From Desulfobacteraceae bacterium (GTDB taxonomy: Bacteria > Desulfobacterota > Desulfobacteria > Desulfobacterales > ETH-SRB1), in assembly GCA_028571455.1 (NCBI GenBank), contig JAPVVG010000208.1, forward strand, positions 1 through 55,228: a stretch of DNA of 55,228 nucleotides, given 5' to 3'. Shown piece by piece: positions 54,011 through 55,228 of this stretch. The notes under the pieces are model-generated. The model saw only the letters and a list, made by a program, of their open reading frames with translations. It did not search any database and was not told where the DNA came from. The first letter of the stretch is position 1, and each line of letters begins with the position of its first letter. The position numbers and the translations under genes were made by a program.

Positions 54011-54973
54011 TCATTTTTTATTATTCTTTGTAAAATGATCGAATTCTATACGCTTTACCCTCAACAAAGTTTCCTCAATGAGCTTGCGGTTAAAAGAAAT
54101 AACATCTGCAACAAGCCCAATCATAAAAACCTGGAAACCAATAATGAATAAAATAGCTGCCAGAATCAAAGACTGAATGTGACCGCTTCCCTCCCCTATT
54201 AAATAGTAAAAAAGAAACCGTATTGATGGAATCAGCCCGCCGAATACACAAAGGCAGCCAATGTAAAAGAAAAGCCTAAGGGGCTTATACATGGCATATG
54301 TACGTATCATGGTGGTTAAAGAATGTTCCAGAAATTTTGGAATGCTTTGGAACAGTCTCGATTCTCGGGTCTTTGGATTCGTCCCAACAGGAACATTGGC
54401 CACGGCGAGATTTTTCTTGCCTGCCTGGATAACCGTTTCAATGGTATATGAAAAAGCAGAGACAATATTCATTTGCATGGCTGCTTCACGACTAAAGGCC
54501 CGAAAACCGCTCACCACATCCGGCACGTCGGTTTTTGAAAGAATCCGTACAACGAAACTGCCAAATTTTTGCAATTTTTTCTTGGTCGAGCTGAAATGGG
54601 GAATTTTGTCGGTCTGGCGATCACCGATTACAATATCTGCTTGGCCTTTTAATATCGGAGCAATCAGTTTTGGGATGTCTTCCCCTTTGTACTGATTGTC
54701 ACCGTCCGTATTGACGATAATATCAGCTCCAAGCCGCAGAGAGGCATCCAAGCCGACAAGAAAAGTCTGAGCCAGCCCTTTATTGCAAGTGTTTTTTACA
54801 ATATGATCAACTCCGGCCGATTTTGCAACCTCGATGGTTTTGTCCGTGCTCCCGTCATCGATAACCAATATCTCTACTTCATCGATTCCATCTATCTGCC
54901 TCGGAATGTCACGCACAGTCTCTGGCAAAGTCTCTTCTTCATTGTAACATGGAATTTGAACAATGAGTTTCAT
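54011..54973 (-). CDS. Family 2 glycosyltransferase with C-terminal membrane helices
   Basis: 320 residues. KLIVQIPCYNEEETLPETVR, VEILVIDDGSTDKTIEVAK, NKGLAQTFLVGLDASL and VNTDGDNQYKGEDIPKLI give the GT-A core. DVVSGFRAFSREAAMQMNIV matches the polyprenyl-phosphate glycosyltransferase subgroup. Two hydrophobic segments near residues 230-255 and 265-290 anchor it, as in ArnC/GtrB-like enzymes. It is the first gene of the terminal - strand operon. Confidence 0.9.
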   Translation of the reverse strand: MKLIVQIPCYNEEETLPETVRDIPRQIDGIDEVEILVIDDGSTDKTIEVAKSAGVDHIVKNTCNKGLAQTFLVGLDASLRLGADIIVNTDGDNQYKGEDIPKLIAPILKGQADIVIGDRQTDKIPHFSSTKKKLQKFGSFVVRILSKTDVPDVVSGFRAFSREAAMQMNIVSAFSYTIETVIQAGKKNLAVANVPVGTNPKTRESRLFQSIPKFLEHSLTTMIRTYAMYKPLRLFFYIGCLCVFGGLIPSIRFLFYYLIGEGSGHIQSLILAAILFIIGFQVFMIGLVADVISFNRKLIEETLLRVKRIEFDHFTKNNKK

Positions 54974-55228
54974 AATTTTTACAAGGTGTTAGTTAAAAAC
55001 CAATTGTCTAAAAACAACAGAAGGCCTTCAACATCTTAAATCTAAAAAATGTGTTCTTATTTCTAACACTTTAAACAATATTTAAGACTTAGCGTGAGTT
55101 TACGAATTATCAAAAGTCAACTCTATAACCATTTGTTTTACAAGGAATATTGAGCTGTCAATTGTCCTCCCTAACTTGACAAATATTGTTCCATTCTAAA
55201 TAAATCGAAAAGCCGTTGCTGAACTTCA
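54974..55228. other. Upstream region at the window's right edge
   Basis: 255 bases of AT-rich sequence upstream of the GT2 gene. No gene, repeat or clear promoter was recognised. The window ends here. Confidence 0.5.

Overview
The window looks like a chromosomal contig of a Desulfobacterota (deltaproteobacterial) sulfate reducer or close relative. The clues are a QrcD-like menaquinone-reductase membrane subunit at the left edge, a complete single-operon Tad/Flp pilus locus, AT-leaning codon use, and many dispersed intergenic repeats. This placement is inferred from gene families; no rRNA or tRNA gene was seen.

Layout. (1) 1-5.2 kb: end of a respiratory gene (qrcD-like), a 50-aa membrane peptide, a terminator, then murA and comEC. 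(2) 5.9-8.1 kb: an AAA+ ATPase with a MshEN-like N-terminus and a lipoprotein, on the + strand. (3) 22.1-8.5 kb, all on the - strand: a Tad pilus locus in the order flp, tadV, rcpC, rcpA, small lipoprotein, tadE, tadE, tadG, tadZ, tadA, tadB, tadC, tadD-like TPR lipoprotein, beta-helix protein. A strong hairpin separates flp from tadV and a sigma-54-like motif lies upstream of flp. A PilZ gene (23.4 kb) lies upstream. (4) 24-34.5 kb: two family-2 glycosyltransferases and five large polytopic membrane proteins, mostly of the GT-C (GT39/GT87-like) type. (5) 34.7-44.3 kb: a + strand surface-polysaccharide cassette. It begins with a winged-helix regulator behind a palindromic operator and a truncated flippase abutting an intact one. 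It continues with a CMP-sugar synthetase, a DUF115/GT42-like protein, a HpcH/HpaI aldolase, two methyltransferases (one with an in-frame stop), a 2-hydroxyacid dehydrogenase, a sugar epimerase/dehydratase, a cyclase-family hydrolase and a HAD phosphatase. (6) 44.4-49.7 kb: a decayed, insertion-rich stretch with a GT4 tail, an MBL-fold gene split by a four-helix-bundle (S23) element, a PLA2-like protein, a second S23 gene flanked by long inverted repeats, a DUF4143 ATPase, and a ParB-methyltransferase gene broken by two palindromic repeats. (7) 49.7-55 kb: more glycosyltransferases and a methyltransferase, with a further GT4 remnant.

Two themes stand out. First, an aldolase, a CMP-transferase, a CMP-ulosonate-transferase-like protein and a phosphatase sit together without a NeuB or KdsA homologue, which suggests an alternative route to a CMP-activated 2-keto-3-deoxy sugar acid. 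Second, at least four repeat families fill the intergenic DNA. Empty sites can be reconstructed for one of them (GC-rich palindromes), and two four-helix-bundle genes are packaged between repeats like minimal mobile units.

Functions are assigned from motif recognition only; no database search was run.
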